Assembly (NCBI GenBank): GCA_007833815.1
Contig: CP033464.1
Coordinates: 2,489,501-2,553,500 of the forward strand
Source of the DNA: Brevibacillus laterosporus
GTDB lineage: Bacteria > Bacillota > Bacilli > Brevibacillales > Brevibacillaceae
Direction: 5' to 3'
Length of the DNA: 64,000 bases
Below the pieces are notes generated by a model. The model was not told the origin of the DNA. It saw only the letters and a program-made list of their open reading frames with translations, and made no database searches. Position 1 is the first letter of the stretch, and every line of letters begins with the position of its first letter. This document shows positions 1 through 9,343 of the stretch, piece after piece. The position numbers and the translations under genes are program-made.

Positions 1-1230
1 GCTATAAACTTTGATTATGATCTTATGCAAAAAGATCTCCTGCAAAGCTTGCAATTTCCCGTGTTAATAAGTTTATTCTTTGGAGTTATTTTACTTGGCG
101 GTAGTATCTTTGCGATTCGTCATACCATGAAACGGATCAAAGCGCTATCTGACCTATCTTTACAGACAGCACAAGGAGACCTTACTGTGCGTGTGCCAAT
201 AACATCTAAGGATGAGATAGGCGTATTAGCAGAGAACTTTAATACAATGCTATGCAGTATTGAAGAGGTAGTAAAGGGTATTCATCGTACGACGGCAAGC
301 ATGGTCGATTCTTCGGAAAATCTCTTTGTTCATGCTGAACAGACAACACAAGCCACGACGCAAATTTCCGCAGACATTCAACAGGTAGCAGCAGGTTCGG
401 AAACGCAGATGCAAGGTGCTCTGGAAAGTGTACGTTCAATGGAAGAAATGGCAACGGGAATCCAGCGTATTGCGGAATCTGCTTCCCAGGTAGCCGAAGC
501 GGCTGGCGAAGCGGCAAAAGAAGCTGAGCAGGGTAACACAGTCATTCAAAATACGGTAGGCCAAATGAGAGAGTTAAGTCAAACGGTAAATGAAGCCGTT
601 ATGGTTATTAATATTTTAAATGAAGTGTCAGCTGAAATTGGACATATCACTGGGGCTATCACTACAATTTCTAATCAAACCAATCTGCTTGCGTTAAATG
701 CTGCGATTGAAGCGGCACGTGCAGGTGAAAATGGAAAAGGTTTTGCTGTCGTAGCCAATGAAGTGCGTAAACTAGCTGAACAATCCAAGGAATCATCGGA
801 TCAAATCAGATTGTTGGTACAAGGCATACAGGAAGGTACGCAACAAGCCATGGATTCCATGAGTAAAGGAGAAAGAGAAGTAGTAGAAACGGTGGAAGCA
901 GTCGAACAAGCTGGACAAGCTTTTGGAAGAATCGTTTCCTCTATTCAAAACATTACGGGACAAATTGAGGAAGTATCCGCCTCCTCCGAACAGATGTCAG
1001 CTAGTACGGAAGAAGTCACTGCGAATATTGAGCAATTATCTCAAATTGCCCAGGGGGCTACGCAATATACGCAAAATGTGGCAACTTCTTCTCAGCAACA
1101 ATTAGTTGCCATCGAAGAAGTTGCGGCTTCTGCAAATGAAGTGAATCGAACTGCAAAAGATTTACAAACAGCGGTCGAACATTTTAAAGTGAGAAAAGGG
1201 GAAGAAAAATATAGAAGCCCCACTTGGTAA
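1..1230 (+). CDS. Methyl-accepting chemotaxis protein, C-terminal part (5' end outside window)
   Basis: The reading frame is open from the first base, so the gene starts upstream of the window. What remains is a transmembrane helix (about residues 21-40 of the visible part), a HAMP linker and a long alpha-helical signalling domain. The hairpin tip is clear: [20 protein letters not shown] followed by [10 protein letters not shown], the CheA/CheW-binding region conserved in all such receptors. The ligand-binding domain lies outside the window, so the stimulus cannot be guessed. Family assignment is certain; function is chemotaxis signalling at the inner membrane. Confidence 0.95.
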   Translation, partial: AINFDYDLMQKDLLQSLQFPVLISLFFGVILLGGSIFAIRHTMKRIKALSDLSLQTAQGDLTVRVPITSKDEIGVLAENFNTMLCSIEEVVKGIHRTTASMVDSSENLFVHAEQTTQATTQISADIQQVAAGSETQMQGALESVRSMEEMATGIQRIAESASQVAEAAGEAAKEAEQGNTVIQNTVGQMRELSQTVNEAVMVINILNEVSAEIGHITGAITTISNQTNLLALNAAIEAARAGENGKGFAVVANEVRKLAEQSKESSDQIRLLVQGIQEGTQQAMDSMSKGEREVVETVEAVEQAGQAFGRIVSSIQNITGQIEEVSASSEQMSASTEEVTANIEQLSQIAQGATQYTQNVATSSQQQLVAIEEVAASANEVNRTAKDLQTAVEHFKVRKGEEKYRSPTW

Positions 1231-1354
1231 AAATGCAATAGTAATAGAAGAAGTATACGTAGTCGATGATTACAAAATTGTAGGTAACAAAACCTAGTAA
1301 TACGATAGGGAAAGAATTTTGATCTCAATATTATGGAATTGAATAAGTTTTTAT

Positions 1355-1388
1355 AGGCGGCAGGGGAGTATCCTGTCGTCTTTTTCTT
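1355..1388 (+). terminator. Rho-independent terminator after the chemotaxis receptor
   Basis: A GC-rich hairpin (GGCGGCAGG pairing with CCTGTCGTC, with G-U pairs) is followed by a run of T. It lies about 125 nt after the receptor stop codon. The rest of 1231-1544 holds no recognisable gene. Confidence 0.7.
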
Positions 1389-1544
1389 TAATAAATGGGA
1401 AGGTATAAAAAATCTTCTTGCATCTGAGTATACACGTAAAGTACTTTGGAATTGGATGAAAATCAGGTATAATATAAAATTTAGGGGACTTTTTAAAATG
1501 TTCCAAAGGAACGTAGCAGAGAAAAGTCAGGAGCGGAGAATAGA

Positions 1545-2897
1545 ATGAGTCAACAGTCAGAACAATGGACATCACGAATTGGATTTATTTTAGCAGCGGC
1601 GGGTTCAGCTATTGGATTAGGAGCAATCTGGAAATTTCCGTATGTAGCAGGGACAAGTGGAGGAGGAGTCTTCTTTTTACTGTTTCTGTTCTTTACCCTG
1701 TTGATTGGCTTGCCACTGTTACTTTGTGAGTTCGTCATTGGCCGTAGTACAGGAAAGGAAGCGGTGTCTGCCTACCGTGAATTAGCACCAGAAACGAAAT
1801 GGTACTTCCTAGGTATTATGGGTGTTATCACATGTTTTTTATTATTTTCATTTTATAGTGTAGTTGGGGGCTGGATTTTACTTTATTTAGGTATGGCGAT
1901 CACAGGCAAGCTAAGCCAACCAAACATGAATTACGAGCAATTATTTGGGCAAGTCATTTCAGAGCCTTATTTAGCTTTGACTGCTCAATTTATTTTTATC
2001 GTTCTTACTATTATCATCATTTCACGTGGCGTACAAAATGGCATTGAAAAAGCCAATAAATATATGTTCCCTGCCTTATTTGTTTTGTTTATCGTACTTA
2101 TGGGGCGTGCATTAACATTACCAGGTGCATGGGAAGGAATCGTCTTTTTTTTAAAACCAGATGTGAGCAAAATTGAATCGACTACCATCTTAGCAGCGAT
2201 GGGACAATCATTTTTTGCCCTAAGTCTTGGTGCATCTGCTATGGCTACCTATACATCCTATTTGGATAAATCGGTGAGTTTGACGCGATCCGCAGTTTCT
2301 ATTGTGAGTCTCAACCTGCTCATATCATTATTGGCAGGCTTGGCCATCTTTCCAGCTGTTTTTGCACTTGGATTTACACCAACACAAGGTCCGGGATTAC
2401 TTTTTCATGTGTTACCCGCTGTATTTAGCCATATACCACTAGGTGGACTTTTCCTGGCATGTTTCTTAGCACTCTTCTTTTTTGCTACGATTACATCTGC
2501 TTTTTCTCTTCTGGAGATTACTGTCGCTTCTCTGACGCGAAAAGACCCTAGTAAACGTCGACGTTATTCATGGATAGCGGGGATGGGAGTATTTGTTCTA
2601 GGGGTTCCATCTTGTCTGTCTTTTGGAATTTGGTCGGACAAATTGATTTATGGCAAAAGCATTTTCGATGTAGCGGATTATTTGGTTAGCAACTTGTTGT
2701 TACCATTAGGGGCTTTACTCATTGCCCTATTTGTTTCTACCAAAATGAAACGAGAATTATTACAGGATGAATTCGTTCGGGGTTCCAAACTGGCGACGAG
2801 ATTCTTTGGAATTTGGTTTATTCTAGTGAGGTACGTGTTACCTTTCATGATTATTCTTGTGTTTTTGCATACATTGGGGGTTATTAGATTTTCCTGA
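1545..2897 (+). CDS. Sodium-dependent transporter, neurotransmitter:sodium symporter (NSS/SNF) family
   Basis: A 450-residue polytopic membrane protein with about 11-12 hydrophobic segments. The N-terminus carries the NSS signature GSAIGLGAIWKFPY, whose glycine-rich unwound TM1 binds sodium and substrate in LeuT-type transporters. It probably takes up an amino acid; the substrate cannot be told from sequence. The ATG start follows an AGGAGCGGAG ribosome-binding site. It is monocistronic, with a terminator at 2964-2993. Confidence 0.93.
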   Translation: MSQQSEQWTSRIGFILAAAGSAIGLGAIWKFPYVAGTSGGGVFFLLFLFFTLLIGLPLLLCEFVIGRSTGKEAVSAYRELAPETKWYFLGIMGVITCFLLFSFYSVVGGWILLYLGMAITGKLSQPNMNYEQLFGQVISEPYLALTAQFIFIVLTIIIISRGVQNGIEKANKYMFPALFVLFIVLMGRALTLPGAWEGIVFFLKPDVSKIESTTILAAMGQSFFALSLGASAMATYTSYLDKSVSLTRSAVSIVSLNLLISLLAGLAIFPAVFALGFTPTQGPGLLFHVLPAVFSHIPLGGLFLACFLALFFFATITSAFSLLEITVASLTRKDPSKRRRYSWIAGMGVFVLGVPSCLSFGIWSDKLIYGKSIFDVADYLVSNLLLPLGALLIALFVSTKMKRELLQDEFVRGSKLATRFFGIWFILVRYVLPFMIILVFLHTLGVIRFS

Positions 2898-2963
2898 GTG
2901 ACTGTTAACTATCTAAAAGATTACTCCACATATGTTTGCCTAGAATATAGATTGCATTAACAT

Positions 2964-2993
2964 CCGTCAGCTTAGTTGCTGGCGGTTTTTTTT
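2964..2993 (+). terminator. Rho-independent terminator after the NSS transporter
   Basis: CCGTCAGC pairs with GCTGGCGG around a short loop, followed by eight T. It separates the transporter from the sigK region. Between here and 3205 there is also a 14-codon ORF at 3066 behind an AAAAGGGG site; it may be chance. Confidence 0.85.
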
Positions 2994-3204
2994 GCTGAGA
3001 ATACCGGTCAGTGATTTTTTATATTCATGGTGGCAACAAAGAAGAGGATATCAAAAGGGGATATTATGAAGCTGCATTTACTTATCTGTATAGGGCTATT
3101 CATTTTTTGATGCAATTTAATGGTTTTCATTCTGTACAGGCACGTATAGGCAATTGCCCACATATGGATAGGGAGAGGAGCAGACTGAAGGGGAGGTGGC
3201 AGAC

Positions 3205-3714
3205 TTGTCAAGTGTCTTCGTGGCGCTTTCGCTACTGTTTAAGGAATTGGTTATGTTTGTGGCGTATGTGAAAAACAATGCGTTTCCACAACCGCTGCCC
3301 GAGGTAGAAGAAGAGAAGTATCTTAAATTAATGGCAACGGGAGACCCTATCGCTCGAAATAAATTAATTGAGCATAATTTGCGGTTGGTTGCGCACATCG
3401 TCAAAAAATTCGAAAACACCGGCGAGGACAGCGAGGATTTGATCTCCATTGGTACCATCGGACTGATTAAAGCTATTGAGAGCTATCAGGTGAATAAAGG
3501 CACAAAACTGGCTACGTATGCAGCAAGATGTATTGAAAATGATAATCTAATGTCATTAGTGGTGCGTAAATTTTTGGTGAAAATATATTTCCTCGATCCG
3601 AGTAATTTAGATAACTTTAATAGAATCGGCTCTCTCCTATTCCACATGGAAGGGGGAGGCATGAATCAACTAGTTTTCATTCAAAACAATCAGGTAGTTA
3701 CCCAGACAGTCTGA
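3205..3714 (+). CDS. sigK: Pro-sigma-K, 5' piece of the split sigK gene (sigK part 3205-3542; the rest is element 1 sequence)
   Basis: This is the N-terminal part of the late mother-cell sigma factor: region 2 is recognisable ([42 protein letters not shown]). I choose the TTG at 3205 because GGGGAGG lies 8 nt upstream and because it gives a hydrophobic pro-sequence of exactly 20 residues before Tyr21, as in B. subtilis pro-sigma-K, which SpoIVFB cleaves. After codon 112 the match to SigK stops abruptly inside GA of codon 113 (3541-3542), and the frame runs on into foreign sequence to a stop at 3714. The continuation of SigK resumes at 13303. Unexcised, this ORF would make a 169-residue protein lacking regions 3 and 4, unlikely to be active. 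Confidence 0.95.
   Translation: MSSVFVALSLLFKELVMFVAYVKNNAFPQPLPEVEEEKYLKLMATGDPIARNKLIEHNLRLVAHIVKKFENTGEDSEDLISIGTIGLIKAIESYQVNKGTKLATYAARCIENDNLMSLVVRKFLVKIYFLDPSNLDNFNRIGSLLFHMEGGGMNQLVFIQNNQVVTQTV
3531..3566 (+). other. attL of sigK-intervening element 1
   Basis: The sigK half ends at the GA dinucleotide 3541-3542. Nine bases later the element shows the arm GTCATTAGTGGTGCG (3552-3566). Its exact reverse complement lies at 13277-13291, nine bases before the GA at 13301-13302. Rejoined ends therefore give a 9+2+9 spacer flanked by a perfect 15-bp inverted repeat, typical of attP of a large serine recombinase. Confidence 0.88.
3661..3714 (+). pseudogene. Fragment of a Rha/antirepressor-like phage protein N-terminus
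   Basis: ATG preceded by AGGGGGAGG, encoding [14 protein letters not shown], then a stop after 17 codons. The string resembles the start of phage Rha-family regulators. A second copy of the [10 protein letters not shown] segment is at 27462-27522, on the other side of sigK. It is in frame with the unexcised sigK 5' piece, which is why that ORF ends at 3714. Confidence 0.5.
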
Positions 3715-3783
3715 CAATCGAAATCAGATCGAGAAGTTGAAGCTGGTGAGAGATACTTTATAGGTGGAGAAAGCGAGTGGAGA

Positions 3784-3882
3784 TTGATGGGACTGCTCTT
3801 CTTAGGGAGATAATAGTCGACAATTTTGCTGGTGCTGGGACAGGAATAGAGCTGGCTATTGAACGGAGTGTATATATTAGGC
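3784..3882 (+). pseudogene. Fragment of a phage C5 cytosine DNA methyltransferase
   Basis: One frame reads IVDNFAGAGTGIELAIERSV, which resembles the N-terminal SAM-binding motif (NFAGGGGASTGIE) of phage-type DNA cytosine methylases. The flanking sequence is not coding. It is a short relic of prophage DNA close to the left end of element 1. Confidence 0.5.
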
Positions 3883-3914
3883 CATTTTATGGTTTAATTT
3901 TTTATATATGGATT

Positions 3915-4528
3915 TCAGAGGATTTTAGAGCTAATTTTTAAAATTCGATATAGCTCATCAAGCTTTTGTATTTGATAGGTTGGAACAATTTCAGTTTCAT
4001 TGGGCTTCATTTCAGGGTTGAACCAACATGTGTCTAGCCCAGCTAGCTGTCCGCCTTTCATATCCGAGCTTAAGAAGTCTCCTCTGAAACAAAAATATCC
4101 TTAAATAGCGGATATAATCCTGAATCACGTAAGCGTTTATCCTGAGTCTTGGAAACACCATTAGTAACAATATATAAGTCATATTGATTTTGAAGGTCTG
4201 TTATCAATTCAAAGGCCCCATTAACAAGCTGATGCCCCTCTTCTAAGTAGCTACGATAGTTCTTTTCCAGTAAAGGTCCATCAACCTCTTGACCGTATTC
4301 CTTACATAAAATTGAAAAGCGAGTATTCACTACCTCATCACGATCTAAATTTCCCTCTTCAAAGGACCTCCAGAGACTTTGGTTTATCTTTTTATAACGT
4401 GCTTAGATTTCAGTGGTTAAGGGGATGTTTTGCTCCTCGAAAAGCAAGCGCAACGCTAAGCTTTCTGCTGCACCAAAATCCAATAGTGTATCATCTACAT
4501 CAAATAATAAAGTTTGATAATTTTTCAA
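3915..4528 (-). pseudogene. Broken HAD-family nucleotidase, YjjG/YfnB type
   Basis: Reading the minus strand from 4528, the frame shows the HAD motif I (TLLFDVDDTLLDF), a stop codon about 40 codons later, then a long stretch ending FKDIFVSEETS at 4070. A different frame resumes with SSDMKGGQLAGLDTCWFNPE, the HAD motif IV region, and ends at 3915. One nonsense codon and an internal deletion with frameshift have removed motif III. Intact relatives dephosphorylate noncanonical pyrimidine nucleotides. Start taken as TTG behind a GGGGG site. Confidence 0.75.
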
Positions 4529-4611
4529 AAGTATGCCCCCATTTTCTTCTTTTGTTATCAAGTATAGCACTTTTTATTCAATTATTGGAAGATATCAATA
4601 CTGGATTTTAA

Positions 4612-5030
4612 AACCATGTGATGTCAATCAAAAAGCACATGCAAAATGGGCTTATCTATGTGTAATCAAAGACCTTTATAATAAAGAAATTGTGACATAC
4701 TCTATCAGGAAACAACAAATATCTAGCGAATATGGCGTTTCAGAAGTAACCATTATAAATGGGTGAAAGAGCACCCCATCCAACTCATTTGTGAGGTACT
4801 GAATATACCAAAAAAAGAACTCAGCGTTTAATGAAAAAAGCTGATATTCGTTCTATTACAAGGAAGAAATTTCGCCCACAATCAAGCAAAGATAAAGGTA
4901 TGGAACAAAGAAAATCGTTAGATATTCTTTTTCTCGCAATATGACAGAGAGTGGGTTTAGTATTACAAGCGTTAAAGAATGCATATGTCACCCAAAAACC
5001 CGGAAAGGGTTTCATTCTTTAGACTTATTT
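4612..5030 (+). mobile_element. Degenerate IS3-family (IS150-like) transposase remnant
   Basis: Disconnected coding scraps in different frames resemble OrfA/OrfB of IS3 elements: AKWAYLCVIKDLYNKEIV (DDE-domain region), GVSEVTIINW (helix-turn-helix), MKKADIRSITRKKFRPQ (OrfB N-terminal part) and LKNAYVTQKPGKGF. The order is scrambled, and no complete ORF or obvious terminal repeats can be made out. It marks past IS insertion and decay. Confidence 0.6.
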
Positions 5031-5172
5031 CATTGATTGGTTATTTTTAAAAATCTAACATTAAGATTTTAATTGATAATTATTATAAAATATAATACTA
5101 TAATATAAAATGAGATGGTCGAAATCTGTCCTATTTTGTCTAATGATATATTGATAAAGGAGTATTATCGAA

Positions 5173-6243
5173 ATGAATAATAAAAGTAATAAATACAATA
5201 AAAATAGTAAATTTTTCAAGATATTATCTATAACCATGATTGTATTTACTGTCTTGTTTGCTGGAACATTTCTTTTTAAGAGTTTAATAAAGCCTCCAAG
5301 TATTCCACAAGACAATGTAAATCTTAATTTAGATGAACTTGCATTTCTACCGCCGGATGGCAATTCAGATGATAAGTTTATAGGCAATGGTTTGCAAGCC
5401 CCTGAGGGCTTTACAACTGAAGACAGAAAAGAACAATTTTATACTTTTCTATTAGTTGGCTTGGACGAAGGTATTAATACAGATACTATAATGGTAGCTT
5501 CTTATGATGGAATTAACAAAGAATCAAACATTATAAGTATTCCGCGTGACAGTAAGGTAAATGTTAAGCGTAACGTTAAGAAAATAAACGCCGCATATCC
5601 AGCTGGTACTCTATATGGAGGTGGAAAAGAGGGAGGTATTGAGCAGTTAAAAAGGGAGGTTAAAACAATAATAGGGTTTATTCCAGATTTTTATGTTAGC
5701 GTTGATCTTGATGCGTTTATTAAAATAGTGGACGCTGTTGGTGGAGTAGAGGTTGATGTACCATTAGATATGAAGTATGACGACCCAACACAGGATTTAC
5801 ATATTAATCTAAAGCAAGGAAAACAACACCTAGATGGTGAAAGTGCTCTATTATTTGCACGCTACAGAAAAGGTAATAATGGTCATAATATTATTAGTGA
5901 TTATCAGCGTATTGAAAATCAACAGGTGGTAATCAAGGCCATACTTGATAAATTGATAAAACCAGAAAATATAGTAAAGATTCCTAAATTTATAGAAATA
6001 TTTACTAATAGTGTAGATAGCGATATTAAACCAGAGAATATGTTATGGTTTGCAAGTCAGCTTAATAAAATCAAAGGAACAGAAGCGCTATCAACATATA
6101 CTCTACCTACCACCGGTACAAGTGGTCTACCTATGTATTATGAATATCTGGACAAGGACGCAATTGTTGAACTTGTTAAAAAAACAATAAACCCTTATAA
6201 AAAGGATATTGAAGCACATGATTTAGACATTGCTGGAAATTAA
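5173..6243 (+). CDS. LytR-CpsA-Psr (LCP) family protein, cell-wall glycopolymer transferase type
   Basis: A 356-residue protein with a short basic N-terminus, one membrane anchor (about residues 14-34) and an extracellular LCP domain. Conserved features include the DTIMV strand with its aspartate, SIPRDSKVNV with the pyrophosphate-binding arginine, and the downstream LFARYRKG arginine motif. Family members attach teichoic-acid-like or other anionic polymers to peptidoglycan. It is intact, AT-rich like its surroundings, and is cargo of element 1 rather than part of a wall-polymer cluster. A terminator follows at 6317. Start ATG behind AAAGGAG. Confidence 0.9.
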   Translation: MNNKSNKYNKNSKFFKILSITMIVFTVLFAGTFLFKSLIKPPSIPQDNVNLNLDELAFLPPDGNSDDKFIGNGLQAPEGFTTEDRKEQFYTFLLVGLDEGINTDTIMVASYDGINKESNIISIPRDSKVNVKRNVKKINAAYPAGTLYGGGKEGGIEQLKREVKTIIGFIPDFYVSVDLDAFIKIVDAVGGVEVDVPLDMKYDDPTQDLHINLKQGKQHLDGESALLFARYRKGNNGHNIISDYQRIENQQVVIKAILDKLIKPENIVKIPKFIEIFTNSVDSDIKPENMLWFASQLNKIKGTEALSTYTLPTTGTSGLPMYYEYLDKDAIVELVKKTINPYKKDIEAHDLDIAGN

Positions 6244-6316
6244 AACTCCATTTAACTTATATTTTAATTGCAGCCTCTTTATATTTGATTATTATTTTAT
6301 ATATTTGAAAAAAGTA

Positions 6317-6350
6317 AAATCCGACTACATATAACAGTCGGATTTTTGTT
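6317..6350 (+). terminator. Terminator after the LCP gene
   Basis: AAATCCGACT pairs with AGTCGGATTT around a 9-nt loop and runs into T residues. Confidence 0.85.
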
Positions 6351-6384
6351 TTCCAACTTCGATGATTTGCTTGTAAAATGATTG

Positions 6385-6622
6385 TTCTACAAGTCTACAA
6401 AAATATGGAAGCACTTAAAGCCCTGCCACCGGTTTATTTGGGTGACAGGGCTCACGTATTTATACGAAAGCTTGCTATGATGGCAGCCTATTATAAACTC
6501 TATGGACAAAGAGCCATATGGGACTAGTAATCTTCGGATTACCTGTTCACCGTGTGTAAGACGGTTGGACAGAATCGATAGGAGCGCCAACTCCAGTCGA
6601 TCCCGGTGGCTTTTTTTTCATT
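6385..6622 (+). ncRNA. Candidate structured RNA or non-coding end of a lost mobile element
   Basis: No convincing protein is encoded, yet the segment is dense in helices. AGCCCTGCCACC (6418 on) pairs with GGTGACAGGGCT. GTAATC pairs with GATTAC around a UUCG loop. CTGTTCACCGT pairs imperfectly with ACGGTTGGACAG. The end CCGGTGGC is followed by eight T. The minus strand has a TATAAT box near 6488-6493, so transcription could also run that way. I recognise no known riboswitch, RNase P, tmRNA, 6S or SRP RNA. It could be the orphan non-coding end of an IS (IS110-type elements encode such RNAs), but that is a guess. Confidence 0.35.
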
Positions 6623-6869
6623 TCCGAATCGTTTTTTATTGACCCCATTCTACCATTGATTTGGAAGATTTATCCACATGTGTGGATAATTTGACTTAGG
6701 ACGTGCCACTTTCCCTTATCTCTGTTATAAGCATAGGCACGATTCATCTCATGATTAAAATCACGAGTGTTCTCGGCTATTTAATAAAAAATAAAAGTTT
6801 TTGTCACAAAACTTTGTTTTCTGGTTTCTCTATAATGCAGGCATCAAATGAGAGGAGATTTTAACTTAA

Positions 6870-7397
6870 ATGTTAACTATAAGTGAAGAGAGACATGTTT
6901 CGGATGTAACATTTGAAGATTTGTTTAAACAATACTATGTTTACGTTGTAAAACAGATATTATGGATTATCAAAAAACAAACTATGGCTGAAGAGTTAGC
7001 GCAAGAAGTATTTTTACAATTATATCGGACAGATTGGAAACAAATTGAAAACTTACCTGGATGGCTTATTAAATCTTCTACTTATGTAGCTTATAACTAT
7101 TTACGTTCTGAAAAAAGACATCAGGCCAGAATAGATAAAGAAATGCAATATCAAGAAACACGAAATGATTCATCACTGGATGATCAATGGATACGAAAGG
7201 AGGAGATTACAAAGGTACAAATCGTTTTAAGAAAAATGAGCGATCAAGATCGAACTGTTTTATTAATGAAATTTTCCGGATTTCAGTATAAAGAAATTGC
7301 ACAAGTACTTCTAATTGACCTATCTTCTATTGGAACATTATTGGTAAGAGCCAAAACAAAATTCCGCAAGATTTATAAACAGATGGAGGAGGTATAA
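6870..7397 (+). CDS. ECF-type RNA polymerase sigma factor
   Basis: A 175-residue protein with sigma region 2 (FEDLFKQYYVYVV, AEELAQEVFLQLY) and region 4 helix-turn-helix (MSDQDRTVLLMKFSGFQYKEIAQVL), without regions 1 and 3, as in group IV sigma factors. It is followed after 3 nt by a gene for a zinc-finger anti-sigma protein, the usual ECF arrangement. Target genes are unknown; the neighbouring LCP gene and the pair itself are candidates. Start ATG behind GAGAGGAG. Confidence 0.92.
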   Translation: MLTISEERHVSDVTFEDLFKQYYVYVVKQILWIIKKQTMAEELAQEVFLQLYRTDWKQIENLPGWLIKSSTYVAYNYLRSEKRHQARIDKEMQYQETRNDSSLDDQWIRKEEITKVQIVLRKMSDQDRTVLLMKFSGFQYKEIAQVLLIDLSSIGTLLVRAKTKFRKIYKQMEEV

Positions 7398-7400
7398 CAA

Positions 7401-8321
7401 ATGACTTGTTATGATATTGGGTTAATTCAAGCATATATAGATGGAGAACTTTCTCTTGATACAAGAAAGAAATTAATACAACATCTAGATACATGTGAAG
7501 AGTGTCAAAAATCATTACTAGAAATTAGTAAATTAAATCAATGGGAAAATTTGATACTTGATGAAGAGTGTATACATTCAACACAAGAAGTCAAGATTGA
7601 TGTAGAACAAGCGTGGAAAACATTCGAAAGCCATTCCCAGTTAAAAAATGTGTCTGATATAAATCATAAAATAGAGAAGAAGAAAGGGATGTTTACAAAC
7701 ATGAATAAAAAATCAAAACGTTTAGTTTATACAGCAGCAGCAGTGGCAGGACTTTTTACAACAGCAATGATTCCACAAGTACAAGCTGCGGCTGCTAATA
7801 TTGCCTCTTATTTTTCTAATGTAGTTTTAAATGATACGGTTGTAAATGAGGGAATGGTAGAAAATGATGTAACACAAGATATGACAAAAAATGGTCAATT
7901 TACGCCTATTAGTGAAAAGATAACTGATCAAGGTATTACTGTACATTTCAAAGAATTATATGTAGCAGATCAACGTATATCTGTTCATTATACAATTGAG
8001 AAAGATGATGGAAGTTTAGTACCGTATGAATTTGATACAACTGGATTAGATCTTAAAAGTGATGGAAAGGTAAACGGACAACAAATTCAAGGTACAGATG
8101 GTTTACCGTTTGAATTAATGGCAGCAGGAAAAAAATTAGACGCTGTAGGCGTTCGTGATACAGAGGGTGTCGTTACGTTTGTTGTATTTGAAAGTAATAA
8201 AGAATCTTTTAATCAACCACTTACGTTAGATGTAGATATAAATAGAATTGGAAAAGCAGCTGGATCTTGGAAAGGTCAAATTCAAATTGATCCTGCAAAA
8301 TTAAAAAATAAAACAAATTAA
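7401..8321 (+). CDS. Anti-sigma factor with zinc-finger (zf-HC2-type) N-terminus and extracytoplasmic DUF4179-like domain
   Basis: A 306-residue membrane protein. The first 50 residues contain the H-x3-C-x2-C zinc motif (LIQHLDTCEEC) that folds into an anti-sigma domain binding the ECF factor. A membrane segment (about residues 110-128, VYTAAAVAGLFTTAMIPQV) is followed by an external domain of about 175 residues. It should hold the upstream sigma factor inactive until an envelope signal arrives. ATG behind GGAGGTATAAC, nearly overlapping the sigma gene, indicates translational coupling. Confidence 0.88.
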   Translation: MTCYDIGLIQAYIDGELSLDTRKKLIQHLDTCEECQKSLLEISKLNQWENLILDEECIHSTQEVKIDVEQAWKTFESHSQLKNVSDINHKIEKKKGMFTNMNKKSKRLVYTAAAVAGLFTTAMIPQVQAAAANIASYFSNVVLNDTVVNEGMVENDVTQDMTKNGQFTPISEKITDQGITVHFKELYVADQRISVHYTIEKDDGSLVPYEFDTTGLDLKSDGKVNGQQIQGTDGLPFELMAAGKKLDAVGVRDTEGVVTFVVFESNKESFNQPLTLDVDINRIGKAAGSWKGQIQIDPAKLKNKTN

Positions 8322-8452
8322 AATGAATCCTGGGAATGTCAACGTGTTGGAACATAAAGGTAGTAAGTGGGGTAGCGTTTGCGGCCGGTGAGCCTGTTCT
8401 GATCGATTTACAACCTGCTAAGAAAAAATAATATTATAAAGCTACAGACTTT

Positions 8453-8478
8453 ACGCATCCAAAAGGGTGCGTTTTTTT
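8453..8478 (+). terminator. Terminator after the ECF sigma/anti-sigma operon
   Basis: ACGCATCC, loop AAAA, GGGTGCGT, then seven T. About 130 nt after the anti-sigma stop codon. Confidence 0.85.
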
Positions 8479-8655
8479 GATTATATTGATCATACTAGTT
8501 GTTCCTATTGCTTTTCTAATTGTTATTAACCAAAGCTAAGATAAAGGTCCAGATAACAGAAAGCCATCGATTAGTTCAACAAGCTTTCGAGAACTTCTAT
8601 CTCGTACATTTTAGTGAAAATTTCCCTTTTTATATGCTCTTGCTCCCATTGCTTG

Positions 8656-8784
8656 TTAACAATGCGTTTCATGAGCTATATTATTTTGTGTAGTTAATTT
8701 CGCCAATTCCGTAATCACTTCTGGCTCTGTTTTACCTTCTATGCTTAAGTGCTCTACATATCGTTTTAGCTGTGCATTATCCAT
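8656..8784 (-). CDS. Small hypothetical protein (42 residues)
   Basis: Minus-strand ORF starting MDNAQLKRYVEHLSIEG and ending IAHETHC, with an AGGAG site about 10 nt before the ATG. It looks like a soluble helical peptide; the family is not recognised. It could be a truncated form of a longer gene. The remaining sequence between 8480 and 8950 shows nothing else I can name. Confidence 0.4.
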   Translation of the reverse strand: MDNAQLKRYVEHLSIEGKTEPEVITELAKLTTQNNIAHETHC

Positions 8785-8953
8785 CCATTTAAACTCCTAT
8801 CAGCTTTTTTGTACTTTTCGATACCATAAGTACATTTTTCTATCAGTCTACCCGTCGGCTGATAGATGAATACCATGCTTTGTAGGAGAAAGATAAGCAG
8901 CGATCGCCGAAAACTTATAATAAGTAACGCAAGGTTAAAAAGCATACTGCTGG

Positions 8954-9343
8954 ATGCTTATCCTTTATTGGAATTCAATTTATATCCTACTACTTACTGA
9001 TGCAATCCGACATAATATTTTAGAACAGTTTCAAGAAGTAGGAACCTATTTATTACAAATTCTTTCCGATCTGATCATCTTCTTCATTGCATGGATGATA
9101 AAAGTATTAAACATGGGTTATAGCTTTATAATTCAACCGCCACACAATACGGCATACAAAACAAAAATGACCAAGCTTACTGTATGAATTATTGCGGCGA
9201 TAGTTTTGGCTGCCTTTGTTCTAATAAGTCTTTTGTACGTGCTAATTGTAAATCAGGAAAGACCATATGTTATTCTTACATATGTTTTAATCCCTCTAGC
9301 TATTTTGCTTTGGTTGTTACGAAAGAGAGATTATTATGGTTGA
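8954..9343 (+). pseudogene. Truncated and stop-interrupted copy of the Agr-module membrane protein
   Basis: The frame encodes hydrophobic sequence with YLLQILSDLIIFFIAWMI then NMGYSFIIQP. This aligns with YLLQITTIVPTLLISLGLRRMNFGFSFIP of the intact 222-residue protein at 15959-16627. A TGA at 9185-9187 interrupts the frame, which then continues as further membrane sequence to a TGA at 9341-9343. The N-terminal half is missing. As in element 2, its 3' end overlaps the start of an AgrB gene. Confidence 0.65.

Noticed and set aside
8330..8420. Gene remnant between the anti-sigma gene and its terminator
   Set aside because: No frame of useful length and no similarity I could recognise.
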